DNA of 64,000 nucleotides from positions 11,133,229 to 11,197,228 of the forward strand of contig CP154954.1 of the NCBI GenBank assembly GCA_039621445.1, given 5' to 3'. The position numbers were made by a program, and so were the translations under genes. Below, piece by piece: positions 1-10,105 of the stretch. Under the pieces are notes generated by a model. The model saw nothing but the letters and a program-made list of their open reading frames with translations, made no database searches and had not been told where the DNA came from. Every line of letters starts with the position of its first letter. Position 1 is the first letter of the stretch. Source of the stretch: Euglena gracilis (taxonomy: Eukaryota > Euglenida > Euglenophyceae > Euglenales).

Positions 1-631
1 GGCCAGCGTACTGCTGCGGGGCTGTTGGGCCAGGGTGGCGGCCATGATGGCTGCACCCAGGCGTTGGCAGGCCTTTTTGGGCCCAGAACACCGCGGTAAC
101 GCGTGTTTTCCCAGACGTTGAAAACGCCCTCCTCGAACTCCTGAACGCATGCCAGAATCGGCATACGCTGTTCGAGGATGGCCTCCGGGTGACACATCAG
201 CGGGAGGAATACCTCCCGGTCGAGGGTACCGCCAAACTGTCGCCGCAAATGTTCCTCCATGCTGATATCAGCCAGGTGCCAGTTGGGGCGCAGGTGGCCG
301 AGAATCCGACGACGAGGACCCTCGATGGCGTCACCGTAATTCGGTGGCAGGCTTTCCATACCAGGCCTATCGTCCTGGGGGTCACGGAGATGTATATACA
401 CCTCCATGACATGGGTGGTCCAGGCTCGCCACCAGAACTGCTGCAGCATAAAAATACGCTGCTTTTGGACGCGGCGACTTTTGCCCTGGACATCCGGGGC
501 GTCGCGGCACACATGCATATAAGCATGCGGCGTCCCATCTGCAGGCCCGGGTTTTCCCGAGGCGGTGGAGGACTTCCGCGCACGCCTAATCCCCAGAAGT
601 CGACAGGAAATTACTGCCGGCAGTACTTACA

Positions 632-650
632 GCAGAGGTCTTACCTCTGC
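632..650. repeat. Mini-hairpin, 7-bp stem, loop TCTTA
   Basis: Stem GCAGAGG/CCTCTGC around loop TCTTA, inside ORF3. The same stem in copy IV (44905-44923) has loop TCATA, so the loop changed while the stem stayed intact. A 14-bp perfect palindrome (612-625) lies just upstream. Confidence 0.85.
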
Positions 651-1688
651 GGGTAAGCCAGGGAAACGCGCTTAACGCGGAAGGTGGAGTCGTAATGGCT
701 CACCAGCCACACCTGGAGGTTGTTGCACCACAACACCTCGATCAGGCGTTCGATGTCGGGGTGTAGTGGGTAGAATTCCTACTGCACGCCGAGGGGTCCG
801 ACTGTATGAATACAGTCGTAGATTGCCTTCAGCCTTCGGGCCAACACACGCTGGTCCCGAAATCTCAACTGGTGCAGGTAACTGCGACCAGTGGAGTCGC
901 TGAAGAGACCCCAGTTCTGGCAGGGGTATCCCAGCCAAAACCAGAGCTCCCAGAAACCTGGCTGGGTTTCCAGCAAGGGTCTGCGACCTTCACCTTCGAA
1001 GGCGTACAGATCTATCCCGTAATGGAATAGTCTGACTCGGTTCTCGCTGTGGCGTAATACCACATCGATGACTGCTTGTGGAGGGGTGACGGGGCGGTTT
1101 CCTGCAATATGGTAACCATGCTGCATTCGCCAGCCTTCGTCCTCCAGCTCCTCCTTGAACCTGAGCATATGCTCAAAGTCCGAGAGGACTTCTGCTGGTT
1201 CCTCTTCCTCCTCACGTGCTGTTCCCTTACCTTTACCCTCACCCTTCCCTTTGCCGGCCACGTCTTTGCCTTCTCCCTTGCCTTTGCCCTCAGCCCTGCC
1301 TGTGTCCTTTCCCGTCTGGGGAATACCAGAGGGTCGGGCGCTCGGTGCCGCCGGAGTCGGTTCGGTTCCTTCCCATTCCATCTCTGGGGAGGGACCTGGC
1401 CGACCCGCTGCACGTCGCGGTGACGGCGTGGCTGGGGGTTGGCTAGGAGTCTGGCGTGGGCTTGGCTTCGGCGCAGGTGGTCGCGGCTCCTTCCATACCG
1501 GAGGGAGCGGCGGTGGTGGTATTGCGGCAACAGGACGGCTCATCGCCACCTGTGCCTCTGCCGGTGGTTTTCCAGCCGGGGTATCCTGGCTGGCTTCCAC
1601 CTGCATCGCCACACCGCCTTCCGCGTCCCGTGGGCTGGGTCGCCTGGGCTGTGGGGTAAGGTTCTCCGTAGTCCTGTCGCGCTGCAGG

Positions 1689-1708
1689 GTGGCAGGTAAT
1701 ACTGCCAC
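1689..1708. repeat. Mini-hairpin, 7-bp stem, loop GTAATA
   Basis: Perfect stem GTGGCAG/CTGCCAC with loop GTAATA. A second hairpin with the same loop and a different stem (CCGG/CCGG) follows at 1725-1738. Confidence 0.85.
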
Positions 1709-1990
1709 ACCTGCCGGGGGCTAGCCGGGTAATACCGGGGTTGCCACCCGCAGCTGCGGCTGGTACGGATGGCATGGGGTGTATCCACGGCCTGAAGGGC
1801 AGCCAGAGAGGAGTAATACCTCGACCGGTGCTCTTCAGACACGAATACTGGCTCCTGCAGGAAGTGCCGAGCAAGCTCATCCTGCTCGGTTTCCGGAGGT
1901 GCCATGTGATAGTAGGGAGTCTCCTGCCGACGGATGATATCCGCAGTCTGGACAGGAGCTGCACTGGGCGGTCGGGCTGCCACACGGTGG

Positions 1991-2005
1991 GGAGGTTCAT
2001 CCTCC
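1991..2005. repeat. Mini-hairpin GGAGG-TTCAT-CCTCC
   Basis: Five-base perfect stem around TTCAT. On the coding strand the core reads GGATGAACC and encodes an Asp-Glu-Pro motif that recurs in ORF3. The identical core recurs at many places in the window. Confidence 0.85.
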
Positions 2006-2240
2006 ACCACTATGGGCTCCGCCTGCCGCCGTGGCTCAACGCCAGGGACAGGGGCGACCGGTGATGCCTGTGGAATCCAGTGCATGAACATGTGTTGGAC
2101 GTATGCCTCAGGGGGCACGTCCGACTGTCCGGCTGGGAGCATGCGTGCGCCGCGCGGGTAATCCGCGTGCGTCCCGTACTGCGAGACAAATTGCTCCGCA
2201 GGCGGCTCGCGCGGCGGCATTCGCTGCGGCGAGGGCGGGC

Positions 2241-2496
2241 TGTGGGAGGGCGGCTGGCACCAGCAAAAATTAGGAAGAGCAAAGCCTAATTCACACAAAA
2301 AATTGCCATTTCACTTTGTAGGTGGCAAAAAGCTGAATACCTTGTTCAAATCGTCTTGGAAGACTTTGTTTTGATGCCTTGCATTGGGTTTTACTGGTGG
2401 AAGTTCCGGCGGAAGGATTACAAAAAAGTGGTATTTTGAAGCGCTGAAGCCAGAAAATCCAAGTGAATTCCCAGGAAAGAGACATCTCAGAAAACT
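2241..2496 (+). repeat. Element 1 LTR 1 (outer)
   Basis: 256 bp, TGTGGGAGGGCGG to CTCAGAAAACT. It shares diagnostic bases with LTR 4 (GGCACCAGC, TTTCACTTTG, GGCAAAAAGC, CAAATCG) that differ in LTRs 2 and 3. Confidence 0.9.
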
Positions 2497-3572
2497 CAAG
2501 GTATTCTGGTTTGCCAAGGCATGTTGTTCAAGTATCAGTGAAAGAACCATCGAAGAAAGACATTTAGAAGTGAAATGCAGCTGGGGCTGCCAGCAGCAGG
2601 AGGAGGAATCCAAGGAGGAGGAGGAGATCAACAACCTCCAGAACCTGCAGTAAGCTGTGGTATGTACTGCTGATGGACACCCTGCTCATGCTGCAGATTG
2701 TAATTTGCAGCTGGGTGTTGGATGGTTGAAAACATTTGGAACAGATTCTGTGACAGTTTTCTGCAGTTTGTGCTTTTGTTTGGGTTGGGAGTCCGTTGCT
2801 GGAAAGTTCGGGCCACGTAGCCCCTTTTGCCACACCATTTATGGGTTGGGAGGCACTTTCCAAAAGCAAATTTGGGCCCAGCAGCCCCAGGACACACCAG
2901 GCAAAATGCGCATGTCATTTCCAGAAGTTCTGTACTGCTGTGATGGGTTGGGAGGCAAATGCTTTAGCATTTTTGGGCCCAGCAGCCCCTTATGCCACAC
3001 CACACACTGTGCAACTCAGTTTCAATTGTCCATTTGTGTTGTAAATCCTTTGGGCAGTCAATGGTACCTGATTCGGCTCGGATCAATGCACACAATTTTG
3101 GGCAGAAGAAAGTTCAACATGTCAATGTCAGAAAAAGATTTGCAGAATCCATTGTCAGAATTTCAATGTCAATTTTGGATTTTTGAAAATGTTGGTTCCT
3201 GGCCCTGCCATTTTGTGGGTGCCGCTTCAAGGGGGCCCTGCCCTGGCATTCACATTTGGCAACCCGAGCCGGCCTGGGCTTCTGGGGGGCCTTCTGGGAT
3301 AACTTGTGGTTTCTGGGGGGAAACCACAGGTTCCTCAGATGGCGTCCCAAATGGGCCCAGGAGTGGGCAAGGGGGGGTCATGGAGGGTTGTGTTGTATTG
3401 GCTGGGATTGCTGGCAGCAGCTGCTTTACGCTTTAATTGGTTTTGTTGTACATTATCTCCTCGACAGCGCCCCCCCCCACCTGAAAAAAAAAACCACCCC
3501 CAGACCAAAAATCCCCAGATCAATGCCAGCCGCCTAACTTCGTAGGTTGTCGGCATTGGCCTGGGAGGGGTG

Positions 3573-3827
3573 TGTGGGAGGGCGGCTGGCTACAGCAAAA
3601 ATTAGGAAGAGCAAAGCCTAATTCACACAAAAATTGCCATTTTACTTTGTAGGTGGCAATAAGCTGAATACCTTGTTCAAAACGTCTTGGAAGACTTTGT
3701 TTTGATGCCTTGCATTGGGTTTTACTGGTGGAAGTTCCGGCGGAAGGATTACAAAAAAGTGGTATTTTGAAGCGCTGAAGCCAGAAAATCCAAGTGAATT
3801 CCCAGGAAAGAGACATCTCAGAAAACT
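3573..3827 (+). repeat. Element 1 LTR 2 (inner)
   Basis: 255 bp. It carries the inner-type variants GGCTACAGC, TTTTACTTTG, GGCAATAAGC and CAAAACG, shared with LTR 3. The preceding internal segment ends in a polypurine tract. Confidence 0.9.
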
Positions 3828-4940
3828 CAAGGTATTCTGGTTTGCCAAGGCATGTTGTTCAAGTATCAGTGAAAGAACCATCGAAGAAAGACACTTAGAA
3901 GTGAAATGCAGCTGGGGCTGCCAGCAGCAGGAGGAGGAATCCAAGGAGGAGGAGGAGATCAACAACCTCCAGAACCTGCAGTAAGCTGTGGTATGTACTG
4001 CTGATGGACACCCTGCTCATGCTGCAGATTGTAATTTGCAGCTGGGTGTTGGATGGTTGAAAACATTTGGAACAGATTCTGTGACAGTTTTCTGCAGTTT
4101 GTGCTTTTGTTTGGGTTGGGAGTCCGTTGCTGGAAAGTTCGGGCCACGTAGCCCCTTTTGCCACACCATTTATGGGTTGGGAGGCACTTTCCAAAAGCAA
4201 ATTTGGGCCCAGCAGCCCCAGGACACACCAGGCAAAATGCGCATGTCATTTCCAGAAGTTCTGTACTGCTGTGATGGGTTGGGAGGCAAATGCTTTAGCA
4301 TTTTTGGGCCCAGCAGCCCCTTATGCCACACCACACACTGTGCAACTCAGTTTCAATTGTCCATTTGTGTTGTAAATCCTTTGGGCAGTCAATGGTACCT
4401 GATTCGGCTCGGATCAATGCACACAATTTTGGGCAGAAGAAAGTTCAACATGTCAATGTCAGAAAAAGATTTGCAGAATCCATTGTCAGAATTTCAATGT
4501 CAATTTTGGATTTTTGAAAATGTTGGTTCCTGGCCCTGCCATTTTGTGGGTGCCGCTTCAAGGGGGCCCTGCCCTGGCATTCACATTTGGCAACCCGAGC
4601 CGGCCTGGGCTTCTGGGGGGTCTTCTGGGATAACTTGTGGTTTCTGGGGGGAAACCACAGGTTCCTCAGATGGCGTCCCAAATGGGCCCAGGAGTGGGCA
4701 AGGGGGGGTCATGGAGGGTTGTGTTGTATTGGCTGGGATTGCTGGCAGCAGCTGCTTTACGCTTTAATTGGTTTTGTTGTACATTATCTCCTCGACAGCG
4801 CCACCCCCCCCCCCACCTGAAAAAAATTACCCCCCGACTGAAAAAACCCACCCCCAAACCACCCTCCGAACCCCAACTCCCCAAGGATCAATGCCAGCCG
4901 CCTAACTTCGTAGGTTGTCGGCATTGGCCTGGGAGGGGTG

Positions 4941-5197
4941 TGTGGGAGGGCGGCTGGCTACAGCAAAAATTAGGAAGAGCAAAGCCTAATTCACACAAAA
5001 AAATTGCCATTTTACTTTGTAGGTGGCAATAAGCTGAATACCTTGTTCAAAACGTCTTGGAAGACTTTGTTTTGATGCCTTGCATTGGGTTTTACTGGTG
5101 GAAGTTCCGGCGGAAGGAATACAAAAAAGTGGTATTTTGAAGCGCTGAAGCCAGAAAATCCAAGTGAATTCCCAGGAAAGAGACATCTCAGAAAACT
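4941..5197 (+). repeat. Element 1 LTR 3 (inner)
   Basis: 257 bp, inner-type variants as in LTR 2, plus a private GGAATAC change. Upstream (4795-4890) the tract before the polypurine tract differs from the corresponding tract of copy II by about 36 bp of C/A-rich sequence. Confidence 0.9.
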
Positions 5198-5699
5198 CAA
5201 GGTATTCTGGATTTTGGATTCTGGATTTTGGGCAGAAGAAAGTTCAACATGTCAATGTCAAAAAAAAAGATTTGCAGAATCAATTGTCAGAATTTCAATG
5301 TCAGTTTTGGATTTTGAAAATGTTGGTGCCTGGCCCTGCCATTTTGTGGGTGCCGCTTCAAGGGGGCCCTGCCCTGGCATTCACAATTGGCAACCCGAGC
5401 CAGCCTGGGCTTCTGGGGGGCCTTCTGGGATAACTTGTGGTTTCTGGGGGGAAACCACAGGTTCCTCAGATGGCGTCCCAAATGGGCCCAGGAGTGGGCA
5501 AGGGGGGGTCATGGAGGATTGTGTTGTATTGGCTGGGATTGCTGGCAGCAGCTGCTTTACGCTTTAATCGGTTTTGTTGTACATTACACAGTCGACAGCG
5601 CCCCCCCCCCTAAAAAAAAAACCACCCCCAGACCAAAATCCCCAGATCAATGCCAGCCGCCCAACTTCGTGGGTTGTCGGCATTGGCCTGGGAGGGGTG

Positions 5700-5955
5700 T
5701 GTGGGAGGGCGGCTGGCACCAGCAAAAATTAGGAAGAGCAAAGCCTAATTCACACAAAAAATTGCCATTTCACTTTGTAGGTGGCAAAAAGCTGAATACC
5801 TTGTTCAAATCGTCTTGGAACACTTTGTTTTGATGCCTTGCATTGGGTTTTACTGGTGGAAGTTCCGGCGGAAGGATTACAAAAAAGTGGTATTTTGAAG
5901 CGCTGAAGCCAGAAAATCCAAGTGAATTCCCAGAAAAAAGACATCTCAGAAAACT
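5700..5955 (+). repeat. Element 1 LTR 4 (outer)
   Basis: 256 bp, outer-type variants as in LTR 1 with about three private changes. The right-hand TSD GGGC follows immediately. Confidence 0.9.
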
Positions 5956-6775
5956 GGGCGAGCAAAAATTTTCGTCATCCCAGGTGGGACATGCACAGCC
6001 TCACCTACCGGTGGGGGCGTGTGCTCACGCATATGCACGGTGTGGGATCCCACCGGCGTCTGCGTTTGCAGCATGGGCGGCACATACATGCCCAGGTCCA
6101 TCATTGTCTCGCCAGGCTCGAATCTGGAATCGGATGCCGACGAGAAATACCGTCTCCCCGTCATCAGGACTTGACCACAGGGACACCACTGAGCCACAGG
6201 CGTGTTGGCTACCACCAACAACGGAGCACAGTATGCATCCCAAAGGGCTTGCATAAAGGGCTCCGTTGGGGGTGTGCGCACATACGCATCGCCCGCTCCA
6301 ACGTCTCCATAGTGCGGAAGATCATCTCTCCCGTATACGGGGGCAGGCGCGATCTGCGCTGCGCTGGTGGCTGACGTGCCGGCTGCTGGACGGCAGATGG
6401 ATATGGTACCGCATATGCGGACCGGCTGCTGGTAGCCGCGGCGAATACCAGGGCTGAAACCCTCTCAGCATATGGGGCACCCGGAATCGGGGCCTCAGTT
6501 TACTGAGGGTACTGGGGGTATGGCTCGCCAGAAGGCTGCGGCCATGGTGGACCTGGTCCAGGTCCGCGCCCAGGCAGCAGGATGCTACCCGAACGACGAC
6601 GACAACTAAGGGTGACCTTGTTGTCAGTCGCTTTGAGTGCTGGTGCACTGAAAAAGGAAGGCTTCTATCTTAATCAAAAACTCTGCGAGAAAGATAGAGA
6701 AAGAAGGAAGTGCAGGGGGGGTATAAACGCGAAACATTCACGTAAAACACACGCATTCTCCAAAACGAAATCGTT

Positions 6776-7195
6776 TCAGAAAGTGTTTATGTTATTGCGC
6801 TTGTTCCACAGCTTCCAATCCTGCTGGATATATCCAACAAAACTGGATGCTGGCTCCCAAGTGTCCTCCTCTGGTCCATACCCTTTCCAGCGAGCTTTCC
6901 AGTAGTGCACACCCCTGTCGACCTTGTGGTCTATTATCCTATCGACCACAAAGTCGTCCGTTTCAGGTAATCTGGAACGGGGCTTGAAATACAGGCAGGG
7001 GATAGCTTTTCCGTCTGGGGGGCTTAGGTACGGTTTGAAGTCGTCCATATGTGTTGAAGTTTTGTAAAAACTATTTCCGTTTGTTGGAATGAATTTCTGT
7101 GATACGTGATTGGACTGCAGAGCGGAGTGATTCCACTTCTGCAAACCACGTTTCACAGCTGACGCTACTTCGGGCGGGTTTCTCCGAAGGGACAT
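6776..7195 (-). CDS. Chromodomain tail of the integrase, copy I
   Basis: 139 codons. The C-terminal part has a chromodomain pattern: a VVDRIIDHKVDRG strand, then the WKGYGPEEDTWEP core, then a final helix. In chromoviruses this module follows integrase and is thought to steer insertion to particular chromatin. Here the GPY/F module that normally lies between the integrase core and the chromodomain is missing, and the chromodomain frame differs from the core frame, so this is probably a remnant. It overlaps the integrase-core frame at 7071-7195. Confidence 0.85.
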   Translation of the reverse strand: MSLRRNPPEVASAVKRGLQKWNHSALQSNHVSQKFIPTNGNSFYKTSTHMDDFKPYLSPPDGKAIPCLYFKPRSRLPETDDFVVDRIIDHKVDRGVHYWKARWKGYGPEEDTWEPASSFVGYIQQDWKLWNKRNNINTF

Positions 7196-7716
7196 CCCCT
7201 ATGGCCGGAGGGTCCCGTCCGAAAACAATTTTGTACGGCGAGTGTGGTAATACCAACCCTGGCAAGGTATTGATGTAAAATAAACACCAATGAAGAACGG
7301 ATAACCAATTCTTACCCGAGTTGGCCAGTGAAAGGCGAAGCATATTGACAACGGATTTCACGGCTGCCTCGGCTCTACCATTGCCTTTCGGGCGGTATAT
7401 AATGGAAAAATGCTGCTCAATGCCGAGTAAACCGCACAAAGTTGTGAAAAACCGCGAAGAGATCAAGTGATCTTGATCACTCACAATTTCGTTCGGTAAA
7501 CCCATTAAGCAGATACATTTCTCCGGGAATATGGATGCCAGAATTTGGGCTGTCAACCCTGCTTTCCGGCATGGAATGGCTACAATGTACCCACTCAGCC
7601 GACAGACGACAACAAAAATTGTAAATTTTGTCATCTGATCCTTTGCAAGGTTCAAGTTCGAGAAAGTCCATGCAGAGGGACGTAAAAGTGTCTGGTGGTA
7701 CGGGGAAAAAGTCCAT
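7071..7716 (-). pseudogene. Integrase catalytic core, copy I (frameshifted)
   Basis: Two overlapping frames (7716-7477 and 7655-7071) together hold a Ty3/gypsy integrase core. The first Asp lies in MDFLELEPC, the second in VSDQDHL and the Glu in GNGRAEAAVKS, giving the D,D(35)E pattern. The frame break falls between the first and second Asp, so no intact enzyme can be read. Integrase would join element cDNA to chromosomal DNA. Confidence 0.85.
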
Positions 7717-7734
7717 CGTACCAGGGGGGGTACC

Positions 7735-8431
7735 TCAGCGCGGTTTCACAGCCTGGCAAAATTGGCACCGTTGCGAAATTCGCAAACAGCGCGAATATAA
7801 ATCTTTTTCACTCAGGGTTGTGCCATATCTGCGACCCACTAGTGAAAGAAGTTTGGGGGCCCCAGGGTGACGAATGTTGTGATACCTCAAAATCACATCA
7901 TCAACCAGGTCTTGGGGTATACAATATTTATAACCGGAAACATTCCGGAAAATAAGCCGCAATGGTGATAGAGAGTAATTCTCTATGGATTCACCATTAC
8001 GAAGTCTATTCACAATGGTACTATATATAGGGTCACGCGAATATTCCCATTCGCGGAGAAATAGGGGGGTAGGAGTTTCCGTACGCGTAATGCGACGGGG
8101 TGCGGCAGTGCGTCCACGCCGGCGCCTTCCACGCAATGGTGAAATGGCGATGCTGCGATATACCCGGGAAACGGGTAGTGAACCGAGCATGTTGTCCGCA
8201 GCGTCGGATCGACGTGCGAACTGGTCAGCCTCATGGCTGCCATGAAAAGTCGCATCACCCTCATCCGGGTTCCCAGGATAATACCAGGGGGCTCGGCTGA
8301 GAGGATCCGCAACGTTTTGCGTGTGACCTGGGGTATAGATAACCACCAGGTTAAACTGGCTCAAGAACTCATGCCATCGGCATCTTCTGCCAACTGATGA
8401 CATGGCCTTGTTTAGGTCCTCTGTATACCAG
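7735..8431 (-). pseudogene. RNase H C-terminus and integrase zinc-binding domain, copy I (cut by gap)
   Basis: Reads from the RNase H end (the last catalytic Asp lies in the QNVADPLSR motif) into the integrase HHCC domain (YHNIRH then CQFC). The upstream part is missing at the N gap; the intact equivalent lies at 21123-22151 in copy II. Confidence 0.85.
7934..7998. repeat. Hairpins in the pol sequence
   Basis: CCGGAA-ACA-TTCCGG (7934-7948) is followed by a longer bulged hairpin: outer stem AATGGTG/CACCATT (7961-7967, 7992-7998) and inner stem ATAGAG/CTCTAT around loop AGTAATT. In copy IV the first stem has a mismatch. Confidence 0.7.
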
Positions 8432-8444
8432 NNNNNNNNNNNNN
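8432..8444. other. Assembly gap (13 N)
   Basis: Thirteen unknown bases join the RNase H region of copy I to the 3' region of copy II. The 3' LTR and PPT of copy II are missing exactly here. Confidence 0.99.
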
Positions 8445-9088
8445 CCAAAACTCGCAAAATGGGTTTTTCACCTATCTGCGGTGGCTTATGGGGTATAAGA
8501 TATTATAGCCTACTGGGGAAAATGGGGCTGGCAGGTTTCCTTGCCAAGCAAACCCATCCACCCAGTTTGGGTGTGCCCAAGGCACTTGGTTTGGGTCCAT
8601 GGGCATTCCAGGAAAACCCATGGGGGGGTGTGGAAGGAGGGGGCCTCTGACCAGTCAAACCTGGGCAGGGCGCATGGCCAGTCAATCCTGACCACGCAAA
8701 AGGAAATCCTACTCTACAAAACCAACTGCCGGCGACAGCATTTGTCCGGGGGGAGAGTAGAGAGGAGTGGGTGGGTTGGCTTAGGCCAGAAAAGTGCTGT
8801 CTGGCAGCCTTAAGGCCTCAAACGGGCCGAGAACAAAACAAAGGGAAAGAAACGAGGCCGTCGGCCCTGTGCGCTGCGTGTCGCACGCCCGCGAGAGGGG
8901 AGAGGGGAGAGGGGTGTGCATGCATGCGCACGGAATCCTGCACATGGCAGCATCCCGGTGGGAACTTACTAGCGGCGAATACCGCAAAGGGTCTTCGAAG
9001 GGGTTGTTCGGGCGAATACCCAAAAAGGGTGTCAGGCGAATACCTGACGAGGGTGCTGAAAGACGCCGCATTGGCGCTCACAGACACC
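8445..9088 (-). other. 3' region of copy II between ORF3 and the lost LTR
   Basis: No gene seen. It aligns with 41005-41652 of copy IV and more loosely with 60080-61060 of copy VI, so it is a conserved part of the element. It contains a run of three hairpins with the same loop (8982-9048) and a short GAGGGGAGAGGGG purine tract near 8897. Confidence 0.8.
8982..9048. repeat. Cluster of three CGAATA-loop mini-hairpins
   Basis: GCGG-CGAATA-CCGC (8982-8995), GGG-CGAATA-CCC (9010-9021) and GTCAGG-CGAATA-CCTGAC (9031-9048). Loops are identical and stems differ, all within 67 bp. Copy IV repeats the first and third (third at 41595-41612). Confidence 0.9.
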
Positions 9089-10105
9089 TCACCTGCCTTT
9101 ATCGGCTGGACGTTCGCGCACCTCACGCCAGTAGTCGTGTTGGGGGTCCCCTAATGGGTCCTCAACCAACTCCAGTTGGCGTGGGGAACGCGGCACTGAT
9201 TCACTCCGGATGGTGTTGAGCTCCGGATCGTTGGCATCAAAGGAAGGGGTCTCCCAGTCCTTGATCCAATTATCCGGCAGCTTCTCCCTGGTACGTTCAG
9301 CATGATGCTGAAGATACCGTTGGAGCTGCTCCCAGAAAATTCTGGGCAGCATCACCGGCCAGATGATGTAATTCATCCGGGGGTGATTCGCAGGCACCTG
9401 CGGGGGCATCCCCGGGGTCTGCTTGAAGTTGATGTCATACATCCACCTCGCTGTCCGAGCTCTTGCGGTATGGGGCCGTAATACAGCCGCCAACCAACCT
9501 CTGAAGTCCACCAAATCGTGTTCTTCAGGATTCCACAGTGGCAAGGCGTATTCACCATGTTGACGCTTTGAGAACAGGGTGTAATCCTGTGTGTCCCAGT
9601 CCCGATCGGCCAAGAGGTAAGGCATTCTTACCTTGGCGTGTTCCTCGACGGCTAGGCGCATTGCCCCAGCGTCGATCTGGAACTCCCGGGCCATTCCCGT
9701 GTGGCGGTAGCTTTCTATCAGTCGGAAGTCGGAGTGTTTCAGGCGGCCTTCCACCTGTTCGTACTCCTTCTTCCACTTCTCCATTGGCTCCCAGTGGTGG
9801 GGGACAATGGTGGTGACTGCTCCATCAGCAGTCTGCACGAACTTGGCCCCTATACAGTTGATGCACAAGACAGGGATATCCCTGTCGTGAGCATTCTCAC
9901 TGTAGGAGTAGTTCAAGCTGTGCTTCAAGGCGGTCAGGCACTCGCCACATACGAGCGCCACACAGTTCGGCACATATGCCCTGTGATGGAACCACGAGGA
10001 TTGCACCTGCCGCTTGCACACATGCACAAGCGGTTGGTTGTGCCGCACATGGTGGCACACGGTGCACGTCCAGGCAAAGGACGTGCCGTGCTGGAAATCC
10101 AACAC
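9089..10105 (-). CDS. ORF3 C-terminal part with eight-cysteine domain, copy II
   Basis: 338 codons as read from an internal Met; the frame stays open further upstream (about 10168) and joins the rest of ORF3. Cysteines at residues 14, 17, 30, 48, 53, 56, 81 and 84, with His at 28 and 40/41, give paired CxxC motifs compatible with a two-zinc, RING/FYVE-like cross-brace. All eight are kept in divergent copy VI. Downstream is a conserved globular part (IDAGAMRLA near 170, AAVLRPHTAR, ANHPRMNYIIWP). I recognise no family. The product could bind nucleic acid or protein; that is inference. Confidence 0.7.
   Translation of the reverse strand: MLDFQHGTSFAWTCTVCHHVRHNQPLVHVCKRQVQSSWFHHRAYVPNCVALVCGECLTALKHSLNYSYSENAHDRDIPVLCINCIGAKFVQTADGAVTTIVPHHWEPMEKWKKEYEQVEGRLKHSDFRLIESYRHTGMAREFQIDAGAMRLAVEEHAKVRMPYLLADRDWDTQDYTLFSKRQHGEYALPLWNPEEHDLVDFRGWLAAVLRPHTARARTARWMYDINFKQTPGMPPQVPANHPRMNYIIWPVMLPRIFWEQLQRYLQHHAERTREKLPDNWIKDWETPSFDANDPELNTIRSESVPRSPRQLELVEDPLGDPQHDYWREVRERPADKGR
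9869..9886. repeat. 18-bp perfect palindrome
   Basis: GACAGGGAT/ATCCCTGTC within the cysteine-rich part of ORF3, in the spacer between the CxxC pairs. Confidence 0.85.

Larger units (their letters stand above)
2241..5955 (+). mobile_element. Element 1 in copy I: four-LTR, non-autonomous LTR array
   Basis: Inserted in ORF3 and flanked by 4-bp duplications GGGC (2237-2240 and 5956-5959). Copy IV keeps the empty site near 46510. The structure is LTR-internal-LTR-internal-LTR-shortened internal-LTR, all in register. A purine-rich tract ending GGGAGGGGTG precedes LTRs 2, 3 and 4 on the plus strand, which sets the orientation. The two full internal segments are about 1.1 kb; the third is about 0.5 kb. 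No gag, pol or tRNA primer site is recognised, so it must use enzymes in trans. Internal segments contain imperfect repeats of a GGGTTGGGAGG / GGGCCCAGCAGCCCC block (about 2780-3000). Confidence 0.9.
1..6580 (-). pseudogene. ORF3 of copy I, broken and interrupted by element 1
   Basis: Corresponds to the first part of the 1083-residue ORF of copy IV. Recognisable pieces are 6281-5960 (N-terminal segment), 2298-1540, 1708-779 (Lys-Gly-Glu low-complexity tract, then a Trp/Tyr-rich globular part) and about 656-1. Compared with copy IV it has element 1 inserted, a 2-bp deletion near 1790, TGG to TAG at 779-781 and a 2-bp insertion near 515. The ATG that opens the long frame of copy IV is CTG here (6578-6580), so either the start is lost or the true start lies elsewhere. 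No known family is recognised. Confidence 0.8.
1..8431 (-). mobile_element. Giant Ty3/gypsy element, copy I (partial, runs off left edge)
   Basis: Minus-strand fragment reading from the RNase H/integrase boundary (8431) through integrase and chromodomain into the first half of ORF3, which continues beyond position 1. It matches 13423-21819 of copy II almost base for base. The offset is 13,422 at the left and 13,388 at the right, because of small indels in low-complexity tracts. Shared lesions (a 2-bp loss near 1790, a nonsense codon at 779-781, a 2-bp gain near 515) show that I and II derive from one already broken copy. Element 1 interrupts it at 2241-5955. Confidence 0.9.

Noticed and set aside
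1155-1724. Plus-strand ORFs opposite the Lys-Gly-Glu repeat (also 14577-15143 and 45428-46066)
   Set aside because: Antisense reading of low-complexity KGKGEGK codons gives Leu/Pro-rich open frames without motifs; they are shadows of ORF3.
2657-3436. 259-residue ORF in each full internal segment of element 1 (also 3988-4767, 16079-16858, 17412-18191)
   Set aside because: It is sense to the LTRs and open in all four segments, but these are recent near-identical copies, so openness shows little. The translation follows internal nucleotide repeats and shows no domain.
2241-5955. Elements 1 and 2 read antisense look like introns (GTTTTCTGAG ... CCCACA plus G from the TSD) inside ORF3
   Set aside because: Precise GT-AG removal would leave four extra bases at both sites and shift ORF3; ORF3 of this copy has other lesions too. 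LTR pairs, polypurine tracts and TSDs explain the ends better. A transcript could still test it.
8445-9088. This conserved stretch as a second LTR type
   Set aside because: It recurs next to each ORF3 end, but no copy is found at any 5' end, and the true LTR with PPT lies beyond it in copies IV and VI.
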